Below, in pieces: positions 1 through 6,462 of a DNA stretch of 64,000 bases. Numbering within the stretch: position 1 is the stretch's first letter; each line of letters opens with the position of its first letter. A program made the position numbers and the translations under genes. The notes under the pieces were generated by a model that was not told the DNA's origin, did not search any database, and was given only the letters and a program-made list of their open reading frames with translations. Origin of the DNA: Nitrososphaerota archaeon (lineage in GTDB: Archaea; Thermoproteota; Nitrososphaeria; Nitrososphaerales; UBA183); NCBI GenBank assembly GCA_027886865.1, contig JAPCJR010000003.1, positions 1-64,000 on the forward strand, in the 5' to 3' direction.

Positions 1-102
1 ACAACGGTCACTTCGACCGGACCCGGTACAACGGTCACCTCCACTGCGCCTGGAAGTACAGTAACCTCCACTGCGCCTGGAACTACCGTTACATCGACAG
101 CG
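1..102 (+). repeat. 27-bp tandem repeat coding for the Thr-rich linker, copy 1
   Basis: In-frame units of 27 bases encode PG[T/S]TVTST[G/A]. At least three and a half units are visible before the window edge, and more may lie upstream. The same units occur in copy 2 at 5422-5529. Such Thr/Ser/Pro repeats form extended linkers in archaeal surface proteins and are probable O-glycosylation sites (inference). Confidence 0.85.
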
Positions 103-1020
103 ACGACAACGTTGCCTGCTGTTACCGATACGACTACGGTCACTCAAACCGCCACCTCGCAGTTCATCTCCGTCCAGGACCAGCTAGACACGCAGACCGC
201 ATTTCTCTCCCTGAGTTCAAGCGAGCAAGTGGAACTGGCGGCAATCGCATCCGCAATCATCCCGTCAGACAGCACGGGTCCCGGAGCGACGGAGGCAGGA
301 GCAATCTACTTCATCGACAGGCAGCTCAGGTCGTCATACGGCCAAAGCGGGAGTGTATACAGGAAGGGACCTTTCGTTCCTGCAAATGTGACGACGGCAT
401 TCACTGTCGCGGGCATCAGCTATCCAGGCGCTAGCGTGACCTACACGGCCGGCGGAACTAACTACACAGTGCAATACAATCCTACTGCCAATGTCAGGGT
501 GGGTGCAGGAACCCGTTTGCAGTACGCGTTCGACATGAAAGAGTTCTGGACAATAGGTCTGGCGGGAATCCAGGCGTACTCAAACGCCGCGTACGGCGGA
601 AACTACGAGACCCTTACAGCAGCGAACCAGACTCAGGTCCTAACAGACCTCTGGAACAACAAGCCGACCTACAACGGCGTAAGTGGATCCGTATCAGGTG
701 GAGCGGCAGGCGGCTATCAGGAGGTAATCGAAGGGGTCAATGCTCCCTACGCGGGAGTGCCAGGAGGAACCCAATTCGGCGCGGTGCTCCCGTCCGACTT
801 CGCCTATGAACTGTTCTTCATGGTGTGGAACGGATTCTGGGTAGACCCAATCCATGGCGGAAACAAGGGCATGGTCGGCTGGTCATACATCGCCTTCCAC
901 GGAGTCAACCTCGGCAACTTCTATGGTGAAGGATACACCTCGAAGCAGCTCATGGTGGCGAACACTCCAATCACCCTGCAACCTGCGAGCCTAGGTCAGT
1001 ACCAGAAGGGGTCCCCGTAA
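1..1020 (+). CDS. Gluconate 2-dehydrogenase subunit 3-like small subunit, copy 1 (5' end outside window)
   Basis: The reading frame is open from base 1, so the start and expected Tat signal lie upstream; the first in-frame ATG (112) is internal. The visible part begins with a Thr/Ser/Pro linker of 9-residue repeats. A domain typical of gluconate 2-dehydrogenase subunit 3 follows (LSSSEQVELAAIASAIIPSD, then a GATEAGAIYFIDRQL-like stretch). In that family the small subunit accompanies a periplasmic GMC flavoprotein and is needed for its export or assembly. The GMC partner starts 15 bases downstream, after a purine-rich Shine-Dalgarno-like GAGGAG. Copy 2 (5251-6447) is the close full-length relative and shows the missing N-terminus. 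The substrate cannot be deduced. Confidence 0.85.
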   Translation, partial: TTVTSTGPGTTVTSTAPGSTVTSTAPGTTVTSTATTTLPAVTDTTTVTQTATSQFISVQDQLDTQTAFLSLSSSEQVELAAIASAIIPSDSTGPGATEAGAIYFIDRQLRSSYGQSGSVYRKGPFVPANVTTAFTVAGISYPGASVTYTAGGTNYTVQYNPTANVRVGAGTRLQYAFDMKEFWTIGLAGIQAYSNAAYGGNYETLTAANQTQVLTDLWNNKPTYNGVSGSVSGGAAGGYQEVIEGVNAPYAGVPGGTQFGAVLPSDFAYELFFMVWNGFWVDPIHGGNKGMVGWSYIAFHGVNLGNFYGEGYTSKQLMVANTPITLQPASLGQYQKGSP

Positions 1021-1035
1021 GAGGAGCTGATAGAG

Positions 1036-2910
1036 ATGTCTACAGTAATAACTGAACCGGCAGCAGATGTAGTCCTCCTAGGATGCGGGGTTGTGAGCGG
1101 CACCATAGCGGCCGAACTTACACTGGCAGGATACAAGGTCGCGGGCATCACCAGGGGCCCGTACTGGAACTACCAGACGGACTTCTCCACCACAAAGTAC
1201 GACGAGTGGGGTATCGGTTGGGAGAGGAAGTTCGACGTACCAGCCTCATGGGGATCGCAGACAATCAGGAACAACGCGAATCAATTCGCGCTTCCTGCGA
1301 GGAGAGCCACTTGGCCGATTCAATACCACTCGTACGGCCTCGGCGTAGGCGGAGCGGCCCACCACTACGGAGGCGGGATGGGCAGACCCGGTCTGTGGAA
1401 CTTCACCATGAAGTCATCCATTGCGAGCCGCTATGGCGCCAACTTCTTGGCGGGGATCAATCCGTTCGACGATACAGAGGACTGGCCGCAACCATACTCT
1501 TTCTACGAGCCATACTACACCGCCTTTGAGCAAAACTACGGGATTTGCGGAGACGGCTCGGGCGCACAAGGAAGCGGAGCAGCACTCGGTACCGGCTCTA
1601 TAGCAGGTGGTGCGGTGATACCCATGAGCAAACCCTATCCGATGCCCGCTCATCCAGCCACCCCCCTCGGAACCTACTGGAAGGGTGTGCTCAGCGACCT
1701 GGGCTACAACGTGTTCTCGTCGACCACCGCGCTCGCGTCTGCGCCGTACGTGAACCCATATGGCGTCCAGATTAACGAGTGCGTCTACGAAGGTTGGTGC
1801 ACGGGTGGAGGATGCAACTTCGCCTGCGAGACTGGCGCAAAGGCCAACTCAGCCTTCCGGAGCTTCCCGGCAGCGGTCAAGACCGGCAAGCTGACGCTCG
1901 CGCTCAACAGCGAGGTCACGAGAGTCGACACGAACTCACAGGGTTTGATCACGGATGCTCGCTACTACGACGCGGCGGGCAATATCCATATCCAACCAGG
2001 AACTGTCTTCTTCAACGGCCTACACGGGGGCAACCAAGTGAGAAACATGCTCCTCTCGGGCGTCGGTGTCCCGTACAACTCGACTACTGCAACAGGCACG
2101 GTGGGAAGAGCCTACCAGAACGGCTACCTGCCGTTCAGCAGCACGGCTGGTCCAAGCGGGAAGATCGCCGGAATGGCCCTCAACGCGATTGCTGGAAACG
2201 GAAACGGAGGTTTCAGCATATTTGAGTTCGAGGAAGACGGGTTCGACCACACGGGCCTCAACTTCGTAGGAGGTCCCGGCGCATCGGCGGGCGGCTACGC
2301 GGGAGGTGGCCCGACAAACGTCTCCACGGCTGGCGGCGCGACATCCGGTAGCCAGGGAAGCGCGTACAAGGCGACGCTCCAGAACAGGTTCGCCACAGGC
2401 GGCCAAGCCGCGACCGTAAGCTTCGGAGGGGTCGGCCTTGACCTCGCCAACACTCTCAACATGTGGGACCTAGACCCCCACTACACAGACCTGTGGGGCG
2501 ACCCTCTGCCAAGGATCACACACGAGTGGACCCCGAACCCCTACAACATGGCAACTTACTTTGCGTCTTCCCCAGGGAATACAGCGTACCTGAACATATT
2601 GAACGCGCTCAAAGCGACGAACATATCTAAGGGAGGCACCACGATAATGGGTCCATACAGCAACCACAACGACTGGTGGGGACACCACATCAGAGGAGGG
2701 AACAGGGTTGGTGCCAGTCCGACGACGTCGACGTTCAACTATTGGCAGCAGTGCTGGACGGCCCCGAACCTATTCGCGGCTGGCGAGGCGAACAAGGTGA
2801 CGAGCAACACCTCATCGGCGGGAACGCACGACGCAGGAGCTCTGTCCGAAGTGGCCTCTGAGGGCATCCAGATGTACCTCAAGTCGCCCGGCCTGCTGGT
2901 GTCGGCGTAG
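1036..2910 (+). CDS. GMC-family FAD-dependent oxidoreductase large subunit, copy 1
   Basis: 624 residues. A Rossmann FAD-binding strand-turn-helix lies near the N-terminus (VVLLGCGVVSGTIAAELT, residues 12-29). A glycine-rich loop GVGGAAHHYGGGMGR lies near residue 100, and a Cys-rich segment (EGWCTGGGCNFACETGAK) near 250. The GMC C-terminal part (HHIRGGNRVGAS, then NLFAAGE, then SEVASEGIQMYLKSPG) closes the flavin site. It has no signal peptide and would travel with the Tat-bearing small subunit encoded just upstream. No cytochrome c subunit, the usual third partner in bacterial gluconate or fructose dehydrogenases, is present nearby. Copy 2 is a close paralogue and copy 3 a more distant one. 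Start ATG 1036 is preceded by GAGGAG. The substrate, probably a sugar or alcohol, is unknown. Confidence 0.88.
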   Translation: MSTVITEPAADVVLLGCGVVSGTIAAELTLAGYKVAGITRGPYWNYQTDFSTTKYDEWGIGWERKFDVPASWGSQTIRNNANQFALPARRATWPIQYHSYGLGVGGAAHHYGGGMGRPGLWNFTMKSSIASRYGANFLAGINPFDDTEDWPQPYSFYEPYYTAFEQNYGICGDGSGAQGSGAALGTGSIAGGAVIPMSKPYPMPAHPATPLGTYWKGVLSDLGYNVFSSTTALASAPYVNPYGVQINECVYEGWCTGGGCNFACETGAKANSAFRSFPAAVKTGKLTLALNSEVTRVDTNSQGLITDARYYDAAGNIHIQPGTVFFNGLHGGNQVRNMLLSGVGVPYNSTTATGTVGRAYQNGYLPFSSTAGPSGKIAGMALNAIAGNGNGGFSIFEFEEDGFDHTGLNFVGGPGASAGGYAGGGPTNVSTAGGATSGSQGSAYKATLQNRFATGGQAATVSFGGVGLDLANTLNMWDLDPHYTDLWGDPLPRITHEWTPNPYNMATYFASSPGNTAYLNILNALKATNISKGGTTIMGPYSNHNDWWGHHIRGGNRVGASPTTSTFNYWQQCWTAPNLFAAGEANKVTSNTSSAGTHDAGALSEVASEGIQMYLKSPGLLVSA

Positions 2911-2934
2911 TCGCGGAAGAAACGGCAAGTAGAG

Positions 2935-2985
2935 GGGTGCCTTCGCTCAGGCACCTATTCTCCTCTTTTCTCTCTTTTTCTTGGG
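2935..2985 (+). terminator. Hairpin plus T-rich tract after GMC copy 1
   Basis: GGTGCC (2936-2941) and GGCACC (2950-2955) form a 6-bp stem with an 8-base loop. A pyrimidine- and T-rich tract follows (to about 2981). GMC copy 2 has an analogous structure at the same relative place. Confidence 0.6.
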
Positions 2986-3053
2986 CTATATGGTTTTAGT
3001 GGTACGTCGGAGATTTTCTTCGTTTATTTAGTAGTTTGTCGGAACCTCTCCCC

Positions 3054-3311
3054 ATGTCCGCAAGAGAGCCGGATCAGAAACGGACGGCTACCAATGAATT
3101 ATTTGACCCTATCACGAAGGGGGCACCAGGGACGGCCTCCGTGGTCGCATATCTCTGCGAGGAGTGTGGTCCAGATAAGCCAGCAAAGGAAGTCTGGATA
3201 TGTACGCTCTGCATCAAACCCTATTGCCTTCAACACCTCACGCCGCAGGCGCACATGTGCTTCGGCGCCTTGGGTAAGCCCCAAAAGGAAGCGGGAGTAT
3301 CCCGTGTTTGA
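3054..3311 (+). CDS. Mini AN1-type zinc-finger protein, class A, copy 1
   Basis: 85 residues. The Cys/His spacing fits the AN1 consensus exactly: C35-x2-C38-x11-C50-x2-C53-x4-C58-x2-H61-x5-H67-x-C69, two zinc sites. An N-terminal tail of about 34 residues and the C-terminal GALGKPQ tail define class A; the second class A gene is 8574-8831. AN1 domains in eukaryotes sit on Cdc48/proteasome-associated stress proteins, and stand-alone archaeal forms are uncharacterised. Start ATG 3054 is chosen because an AT-rich TATA-like box (TTTATTTA, 3023-3030) lies about 28 bases upstream and the N-terminus aligns with copy 2; an in-frame TTG at 3036 would add six residues. A class B AN1 gene follows. Confidence 0.82.
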   Translation: MSAREPDQKRTATNELFDPITKGAPGTASVVAYLCEECGPDKPAKEVWICTLCIKPYCLQHLTPQAHMCFGALGKPQKEAGVSRV

Positions 3312-3410
3312 GCCAATCGCCGTCTCAATTTGGCAGGCCTCCTCTTGTTGCCCTAGAAGGCAATCCGGACCATCGATAGGTTCTTCTAACTCATTGGAGC
3401 ACAATGGACC

Positions 3411-3581
3411 ATGAATGAAGCGCGACACGAACCTCCAGTGGAGACGCAAAAGACCTTCGTTTGCGAAATCTGCGGACCGGACAAGCCGGCGAACCAGGTC
3501 TTCCAGTGTACGGTCTGCGTTAAGGACTACTGCGTGGTGCACATAGGCTCCTGGGTCCACAATTGTTACGACCACCAATAG
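3411..3581 (+). CDS. Mini AN1-type zinc-finger protein, class B, copy 1
   Basis: 56 residues, almost nothing but one AN1 finger: C18-x2-C21-x11-C33-x2-C36-x4-C41-x2-H44-x5-H50-x-C52. I translated it directly from the sequence: ATG 3411 to TAG 3579-3581. Its second copy (8973-9140) has the same length and the same MxEA start, which supports both as real genes. It lies between the class A gene and the nucleotidyltransferase, an order repeated in the second unit. Its partner could be a protein or nucleic acid; the sequence does not say. Confidence 0.8.
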   Translation: MNEARHEPPVETQKTFVCEICGPDKPANQVFQCTVCVKDYCVVHIGSWVHNCYDHQ

Positions 3582-3683
3582 AAACCCTTCAGCGGGCGCG
3601 AGAGCAAGCCGCGCCTCTAGCGAGACCGGCGAGCTCCGGAGAAAACCTAATATCTCCCAGAGGGAAGGGAGCCTGAGAAGAAC

Positions 3684-4292
3684 TTGCTGAACGTGCCACG
3701 AAGTGGCCCGCTTCCAGGTGCGGGTGTCGACAATATCAAGAGCAAATCGCCGACCGGGGCGGATATGGTGGTCCTAAGCCAACCCCTTATGAAAGCGTCG
3801 AGCAAGCTCATGCAAAGGTTGAGCAAAGCGGTTGCGGCAAAGTGGGCTATCGGCGGGGATGCGGCCGAGATAATGCTGGGGGTAAACGTTGAAGCGGACT
3901 ACTTGGAGATATTCACTACCAAAGAAGGGTGTGACGAGATTCGGCAAGCTCTAGCCGATTACCAGACGCTCGCCCCCGAGATGGTCCAAAAAAAGCTCGC
4001 TCGAGGGGCGGATGTAGACGGGACTGTGTATCCGGTTTACAATAGGAGCTACCATGCTGAGTTTACCGTGGACGGGGTCAAAGTCGAGGTTCACGGCGAC
4101 CTGCAATTCAAGGTGGGAGAGTGGGACTGGGGAGACTCCCTTGACTTCGAACCCACTTTCACTTACATCTCGGGTGGGAAACTGCCCCTTGTTCCTCTGT
4201 CGCTGAAAAGCGAGCTGGACCTGGGCTTGGGGTGGCTGGATCGCGTCTCGTTGATATCCGATGCGGTGTTAAAGAAGCACCACAGCCACTGA
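3684..4292 (+). CDS. Predicted nucleotidyltransferase-fold protein, copy 1
   Basis: 202 residues, TTG start. The pattern WAIGGDAAE (GGD at 57-59), then GVNVEADYLEIFTT (D72, E75), then VKVEVHGDL (E135) resembles the GG...Dx[D/E]...[D/E] signature of the polymerase-beta-like nucleotidyltransferase fold. Families with that fold transfer NMP to proteins, RNA or small molecules, and some act in toxin-antitoxin pairs. The TTG start is supported because all three paralogues (3684, 9233, 10166) begin with TTGCT(G/A)AA. Copies 1 and 2 also keep a TAATAT box 37 bases upstream. No known antitoxin partner is visible; the neighbours are AN1 zinc fingers. The activity is inferred from weak motifs. Confidence 0.65.
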   Translation: MLNVPRSGPLPGAGVDNIKSKSPTGADMVVLSQPLMKASSKLMQRLSKAVAAKWAIGGDAAEIMLGVNVEADYLEIFTTKEGCDEIRQALADYQTLAPEMVQKKLARGADVDGTVYPVYNRSYHAEFTVDGVKVEVHGDLQFKVGEWDWGDSLDFEPTFTYISGGKLPLVPLSLKSELDLGLGWLDRVSLISDAVLKKHHSH

Positions 4293-4349
4293 TCCTGCCG
4301 CCTCCGGAGACGAGAACTAAAATCCCGACTCCCCGTAACAACTCAGTAC

Positions 4350-4760
4350 ATGGATCTCGACCCTCACTACGCGGACATCTGCCGAGACCCGTTGACTAGA
4401 GCGACCCTCGATGGCTTAGATGCGAATAATTTCAACCCAAGTAACCACATCGCAAAGCTAATTGCTCCTATCTTGACGAAGATGGGCGCAACTAACGTGA
4501 CGACGCCCCTAAGCGTGACTGGTCACACCGTCGGCTTCGCCGGATATCATTGCAAGGGCGGAGTACGAATGGGCGCAAGTAGTGCGACTTCGTCCTCGAC
4601 CCTTACCAGCAATCTTTGGCTTTCGAATAACCTGTTCGTCGCGGCCGAGACCACCGGCACAAGTCCAGACAATATAACGGCAGGGACGTGCGCCATCGGC
4701 CCGATGGCTAATGTCGGGGCTGAGGGCATACAGATTTACCTAAGGGTCCCGGCCTACTGA
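4350..4760 (+). pseudogene. C-terminal fragment of a GMC oxidoreductase
   Basis: An open frame of 136 codons matches only the last fifth of the GMC subunits. It runs from DLDPHYADICRDPLTRATLD through GGVRMGASSATS and NLFVAAE to AEGIQIYLRVP. It is closest to copy 3, which has DLDPHYEDIYGDPLARATLD. The FAD-binding N-terminus is absent, so it cannot be a working flavoenzyme. It is best read as the remnant of a deleted or recombined module. The frame is intact and a TAAAAT box lies about 30 bases before ATG 4350, so expression of a small protein cannot be excluded. Confidence 0.8.
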
Positions 4761-4817
4761 CGCAAGGGGCCGAGGCCGGTGGTTGCCGTGGGAAACCCAA
4801 GGGTGCCACAAGCATAG

Positions 4818-4848
4818 GGATAGGCATGGGCATAGGCGAAGCCTATCC
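4818..4848. repeat. Nested inverted repeat in the intergenic region upstream of copy 2
   Basis: GGATAGGC (4818-4825) is the exact reverse complement of GCCTATCC (4841-4848). A competing hairpin, ATAGGC-GAA-GCCTAT (4832-4846), shares the right arm. Nothing similar is seen upstream of copy 3. The role is unknown. Confidence 0.55.
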
Positions 4849-4855
4849 GCCAGGG

Positions 4856-4887
4856 AGCTGGCGAACCTGAACAAAAGCGACGTGACA
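4856..4887. repeat. Junction repeat J (first occurrence)
   Basis: AGCTGGCGAACCTGAACAAAAGCGACGTGACA recurs with a few changes at 9942-9973, after the second nucleotidyltransferase. Both occurrences lie at the end of a repeated unit just past pseudogene debris, so they probably mark the edge of the duplicated segment. Confidence 0.6.
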
Positions 4888-5250
4888 CCTGCCTGAGCGT
4901 CAGGATGGCGTCACATTCTCCGGCATGCGAATTACGGAGAAAGGGCTCCTTGAGTTTTGGTCGCGACGGTGACGTGGACTCACGCGAGTCCTCGGGGTGC
5001 TTCTCGTCGACGTCGATCTCTCTGACGGTGACGAGAACACTAAGCACTTGTACGAATACTCAGACGTACAAAGGCTGACAGGCAACCTTCTCAAAAAAAA
5101 CGCTTCAAAAAATGCCCGGCAAAATCGCGTTAGGTTCTCTCTCTGAATCAGGGACGATGCCCGTTGTAGTCAACGCGATGATTTCGATGCAGAGGCAACA
5201 GGACCCATTGGGATAGACGTATATAGCGCCAAACGACCGACCCGGTCATC
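4888..5250 (+). promoter_or_regulatory. Conserved noncoding leader and promoter of module 2
   Basis: About 360 bases are strongly similar to 10885-11257, upstream of module 3. Three inverted repeats are shared: TTCTCCG/CGGAGAA (4916-4922 and 4935-4941), TTGTACG/CGTACAA (5048-5054 and 5065-5071), and ATCGCGTT/AACGCGAT (5124-5131 and 5172-5179). A TATATA box (5220-5225) lies about 28 bases before the ATG, predicting a leaderless mRNA. Small open frames on the minus strand are broken by indels between copies, so the conservation is not coding. Transcription-factor sites, or a small RNA transcribed from the region, are the likely explanations. Confidence 0.7.
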
Positions 5251-6447
5251 ATGACTGAAACCGCCAAGACGACTTCGGACGCTTCTAGAAGGACGTTTTT
5301 GAAAATCGGAGCAGCCGCGGTAGGGGGGCTGGTTGTTGGAGCAGTAGCAGTATACGCGGCTAAGCCCTCGACGACTGCGACCACCACTGCCACTTGCACC
5401 ACGACCGAGACGACCACATTACCCGGTACAACGGTCACCTCGACCGGACCTGGTTCAACGGTCACCTCGACCGGACCTGGTACAACGGTCACCTCCACTG
5501 CGCCTGGAACTACCATTACATCGACAGCGACGACAACGTTGCCTGCGACAACCGTGACTTCTACGGTCACCACAAGCAACACGTCGCAGTTCATCTCCGT
5601 CCAGGACCAGCTCGACACGCAGAGCGCGTTCCTCTCATTCAGCACGACTGAGCAGGCAGAGATGGCCGCGATTGCATCCGCGATCATCCCGTCAGACAGC
5701 ACGGGTCCCGGAGCGACGGAGGCAGGAGCAATCTACTTCGTCGACAGACAGCTGAAGAATGCTTACGGTACGAGCGGACTCGTGTACAGAAGCGAGCCAT
5801 TCGTCCCCGCGAACGTAACGACCCCGATCACGGTGGACGGCATCACGTATCCTGGCGGCTCCGTCACCTATGTGAACGGTCCGAACACGTACACGGTAAC
5901 CTACAACCCTACCGCCAACGTCAGGGTGGGGGCAGGTAGTCGTTACCAGTACCCGTTCGACATGAAGCAATTCTGGACGATTGGCCTTGCAGGAATTGAA
6001 GCTTACTCCAACGCAGCTTATGGAGGCAACTTCGAGACCCTCTCGGCGGCTAACCAGACATCGTGTCTCACCGATCTATGGGCCAACAAGCCAACGTACG
6101 ACGGAGCAAGCGGGGCCCTATCAGGCGGAGCAGCTGGCGGTTACCAGGAGGTAATCGAAGGCGTGAACTCCCCAGCAGCGGGCGTCCCAGGAGGCACGCA
6201 ATTTGGAGCCGTACTTCCATCCGACTTTGCGTACGAGCTGTTCTTCATGGTGTGGAACGGCTTCTGGGTAGACCCGGTATATGGCGGAAACAAGGGCATG
6301 GTCGGCTGGTCGTACGTTGGATTCCACGGAGTCAACCTCGGCAACTTCTATGGTGAAGGATACACCTCGAAGCAGCTCATGGTGGCGACAACTCCAATCA
6401 CCCTCGCGCCTGCGAGCCTAGGCCAGTACCAGAAGGGGTCCCCGTAA
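5251..6447 (+). CDS. Tat-exported gluconate 2-dehydrogenase subunit 3-like small subunit, copy 2
   Basis: 398 residues and complete. The N-terminus carries a twin-arginine signal: SRRTFLK (arginines 13-14), then a hydrophobic stretch GAAAVGGLVVGAVAVYAA. A linker of about 70 residues rich in Thr follows, with four 9-residue repeats. The subunit-3 domain starts near residue 110 (LSFSTTEQAEMAAIASAIIP). It should be exported folded and stay membrane-tethered or be released, bringing the signal-less GMC subunit along. ATG 5251 is 28 bases after a TATATA box. The last 160 bases and an internal block near 5672-5740 are nearly identical to copy 1 while the rest has drifted, which suggests gene conversion. 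The substrate is unknown. Confidence 0.9.
   Translation: MTETAKTTSDASRRTFLKIGAAAVGGLVVGAVAVYAAKPSTTATTTATCTTTETTTLPGTTVTSTGPGSTVTSTGPGTTVTSTAPGTTITSTATTTLPATTVTSTVTTSNTSQFISVQDQLDTQSAFLSFSTTEQAEMAAIASAIIPSDSTGPGATEAGAIYFVDRQLKNAYGTSGLVYRSEPFVPANVTTPITVDGITYPGGSVTYVNGPNTYTVTYNPTANVRVGAGSRYQYPFDMKQFWTIGLAGIEAYSNAAYGGNFETLSAANQTSCLTDLWANKPTYDGASGALSGGAAGGYQEVIEGVNSPAAGVPGGTQFGAVLPSDFAYELFFMVWNGFWVDPVYGGNKGMVGWSYVGFHGVNLGNFYGEGYTSKQLMVATTPITLAPASLGQYQKGSP
5422..5529 (+). repeat. 27-bp tandem repeat coding for the Thr-rich linker, copy 2
   Basis: Four in-frame 27-base units (5422, 5449, 5476, 5503) encode PG[T/S]T[V/I]TST[G/A]. The first three are nearly identical at the DNA level, so unit number can change by slippage or unequal recombination. 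Confidence 0.9.
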
Positions 6448-6462
6448 GAGGAGCTGATAGAG

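Noticed and set aside
1..102. CRISPR array
   Set aside because: The 27-base units are directly adjacent, without spacers, and in frame with the protein; they encode a linker.
4754..5047. Minus-strand small gene in the conserved leader (similar frame at 10725-11051)
   Set aside because: The first eight or nine residues agree, then indels put the two copies in different frames. The conservation is at the DNA level, not the protein level.
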